Shown in pieces: positions 63,065-64,000 of a stretch of 64,000 nucleotides of DNA (the first letter of the stretch is position 1; each line of letters opens with the position of its first letter). The notes under the pieces were generated by a model. The model was given only the letters and a program-made list of their open reading frames with translations. It was not told where the DNA came from and did not search any database. A program made the translations under genes and the position numbers. The stretch spans positions 125,994,481 to 126,058,480 of the forward strand of contig CM075851.1 in NCBI GenBank assembly GCA_037975125.1, read 5' to 3'. This DNA is from Latrodectus hesperus (taxonomy: Eukaryota > Arthropoda > Arachnida > Araneae > Theridiidae).

Positions 63065-63927
63065 AAAGTTCTTGCCCTTTTTGATGACCCAAAAGAACAT
63101 GACCTACAGAATATTTTTAATTCTCGAAGTTATCACCATCAACATTCAGCATCTTCTACCAACGTGTCTTCAGTTGTGTAATCCTTTAGCAGTAAAACTT
63201 GGGGATTTTGGATTCAAAGAAATCAGTGTGTGCTTGGATCAAGTCTGCTTCATTGGAGAAGGATTTTCTACGAAGATGTTATTTCAGAGAGTCGAAGAGT
63301 GAAAAATCTGGTGGTGCAAGTTCAGGTGAGTAAGGAGGGTTTCACAAAGTAGACTATCCAAATCACTGTATGACATTCATGGCCACCCTCGCAACTTGCA
63401 CTTCGAGTTTAAGGGCAAGAACTCTATATCTTTGCGATTAACCAGTGCTGGTTCCTCCTATTGCAAGAAGTACTGCATGTGTTCCAATTACGGCTAGGGA
63501 AGATCCGCTATGACCGTTTGGCCTATTAGTAGCAACGCATTGTGAACAATTTGACAAACAATCCAACAGACAACAGCTTCATCACAGAGGGACAAATCTC
63601 CCAACCTGAATCTTTGAAACCAATGCCTTGCCTTACGATCATTCACAACACTATCCTCAAACGCTTGATATATTGGGTGACTTGATGCAGCAGCTCGTAA
63701 GCTCACTTTAAAGCTGTAAAGCAAAAGGCACCGAACGAGATCCTTCAACACACTCATTTCACTCCACTAATATATGAATTACGATTGATGTATGTGAGCG
63801 TTGGACCTGCTTTTTTAACCACTGATATCTCTACATTCGACTGCCCTGTGCCTCAACCACGTCACAAACTAATTCGCATACTCATTCTCATCTTATTCAA
63901 TGTCAACTTGAAAACGGCAAGAACTTT
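63065..63927 (-). mobile_element. Internally deleted mariner copy 2
   Basis: Terminal inverted repeats: aaagttcttgccctttt at 63,065-63,081 and its complement, with one change, at 63,911-63,927. TA lies next to both ends, though the exact TA target duplication is not fully resolved. The minus strand carries an N-terminal transposase segment (63,494-63,757) whose stretch LRAAASSHPIYQAFED and then RHWFQRFRLGDLSL matches the helix-turn-helix region and the WFxRFxxGDxSL block of mariner transposases. C-terminal remains run from about 63,410 to 63,090, in line with copy 1. About 150 residues are missing between them, including the first catalytic aspartate, and the joined region matches copy 1 base for base in order. 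This is a non-autonomous deletion derivative of about 0.86 kb. Confidence 0.82.
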
Positions 63928-64000
63928 TAGAAGAATGTTTACATAATATAATAATACTTGAAGTTTTTGTTAAATTTTATTAAAATCTTACATTTTTGTT

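Overview
This window looks like a gene-poor, strongly A+T-rich piece of an arthropod nuclear genome. A spider or other arachnid is my best guess, from the mix of Tc1, mariner, pogo/Tigger and jockey-like relics, the tRNA-derived SINEs and the very long (AT)n arrays; the organism is inferred, not proven. There are no operons, bacterial ribosome binding sites or long intact reading frames. No complete protein-coding gene is visible. What can be read is a scatter of short exon-like islands, mostly bounded by splice signals, in intron-like or intergenic DNA, plus many dated mobile-element insertions.

Layout. 1-17,700: A+T-rich single-copy DNA with no long microsatellite. It holds a coding-like minus-strand island at 67-237, a Tc1 C-terminal relic near 3,310-3,490, an old SINE at 4,597, a purine tract near 6,750, the best exon candidate at 9,097-9,189 (+), and two SINEs (13,950 and 16,947). 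17,700-36,740: seven (AT)n arrays plus a compound (TA)n(TG)n array, a decayed Tc1 transposase (18,180-19,010, minus), a 291-bp tandem duplication (25,772-26,355), weak exon candidates at 26,550, 27,980 and 29,384 (minus), a SINE at 28,412, a palindrome-SINE fused to an (AT)n array (31,862-32,133) and a 55-bp inverted repeat around another (AT)n array (32,139-32,445). 36,740-51,500: mostly plain A+T-rich DNA, with a rearranged SINE carrying a foreign tandem dimer and a 41-bp perfect hairpin (40,153-40,797), a SINE with poly(A) tail (41,811), a 5'-truncated LINE with reverse transcriptase and RNase H remains (43,190-44,845, minus), a SINE (48,108) and a palindrome-SINE (51,094). 51,500-64,000: two internally deleted mariner copies that share the same structure (52,391-53,485, itself split by a SINE, and 63,065-63,927), a poly(A)-tailed retroposed segment (to 55,683), a two-exon gene candidate whose intron holds a 38-bp minisatellite (56,085-56,933), a decayed HEAGH-metallopeptidase-like fragment (58,097-58,200), a pogo/Tigger relic (58,780-59,330, minus) and three long (AT)n arrays.

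How it fits together. The SINEs are the most informative layer. One tRNA-like head is joined to three different 3' bodies, and flanking direct repeats can be read for six of seven insertions, so the elements moved by target-primed reverse transcription, presumably using partner LINEs. One SINE interrupts a mariner copy, which orders those two events. The exon candidates lie on both strands, so if real they belong to more than one gene.
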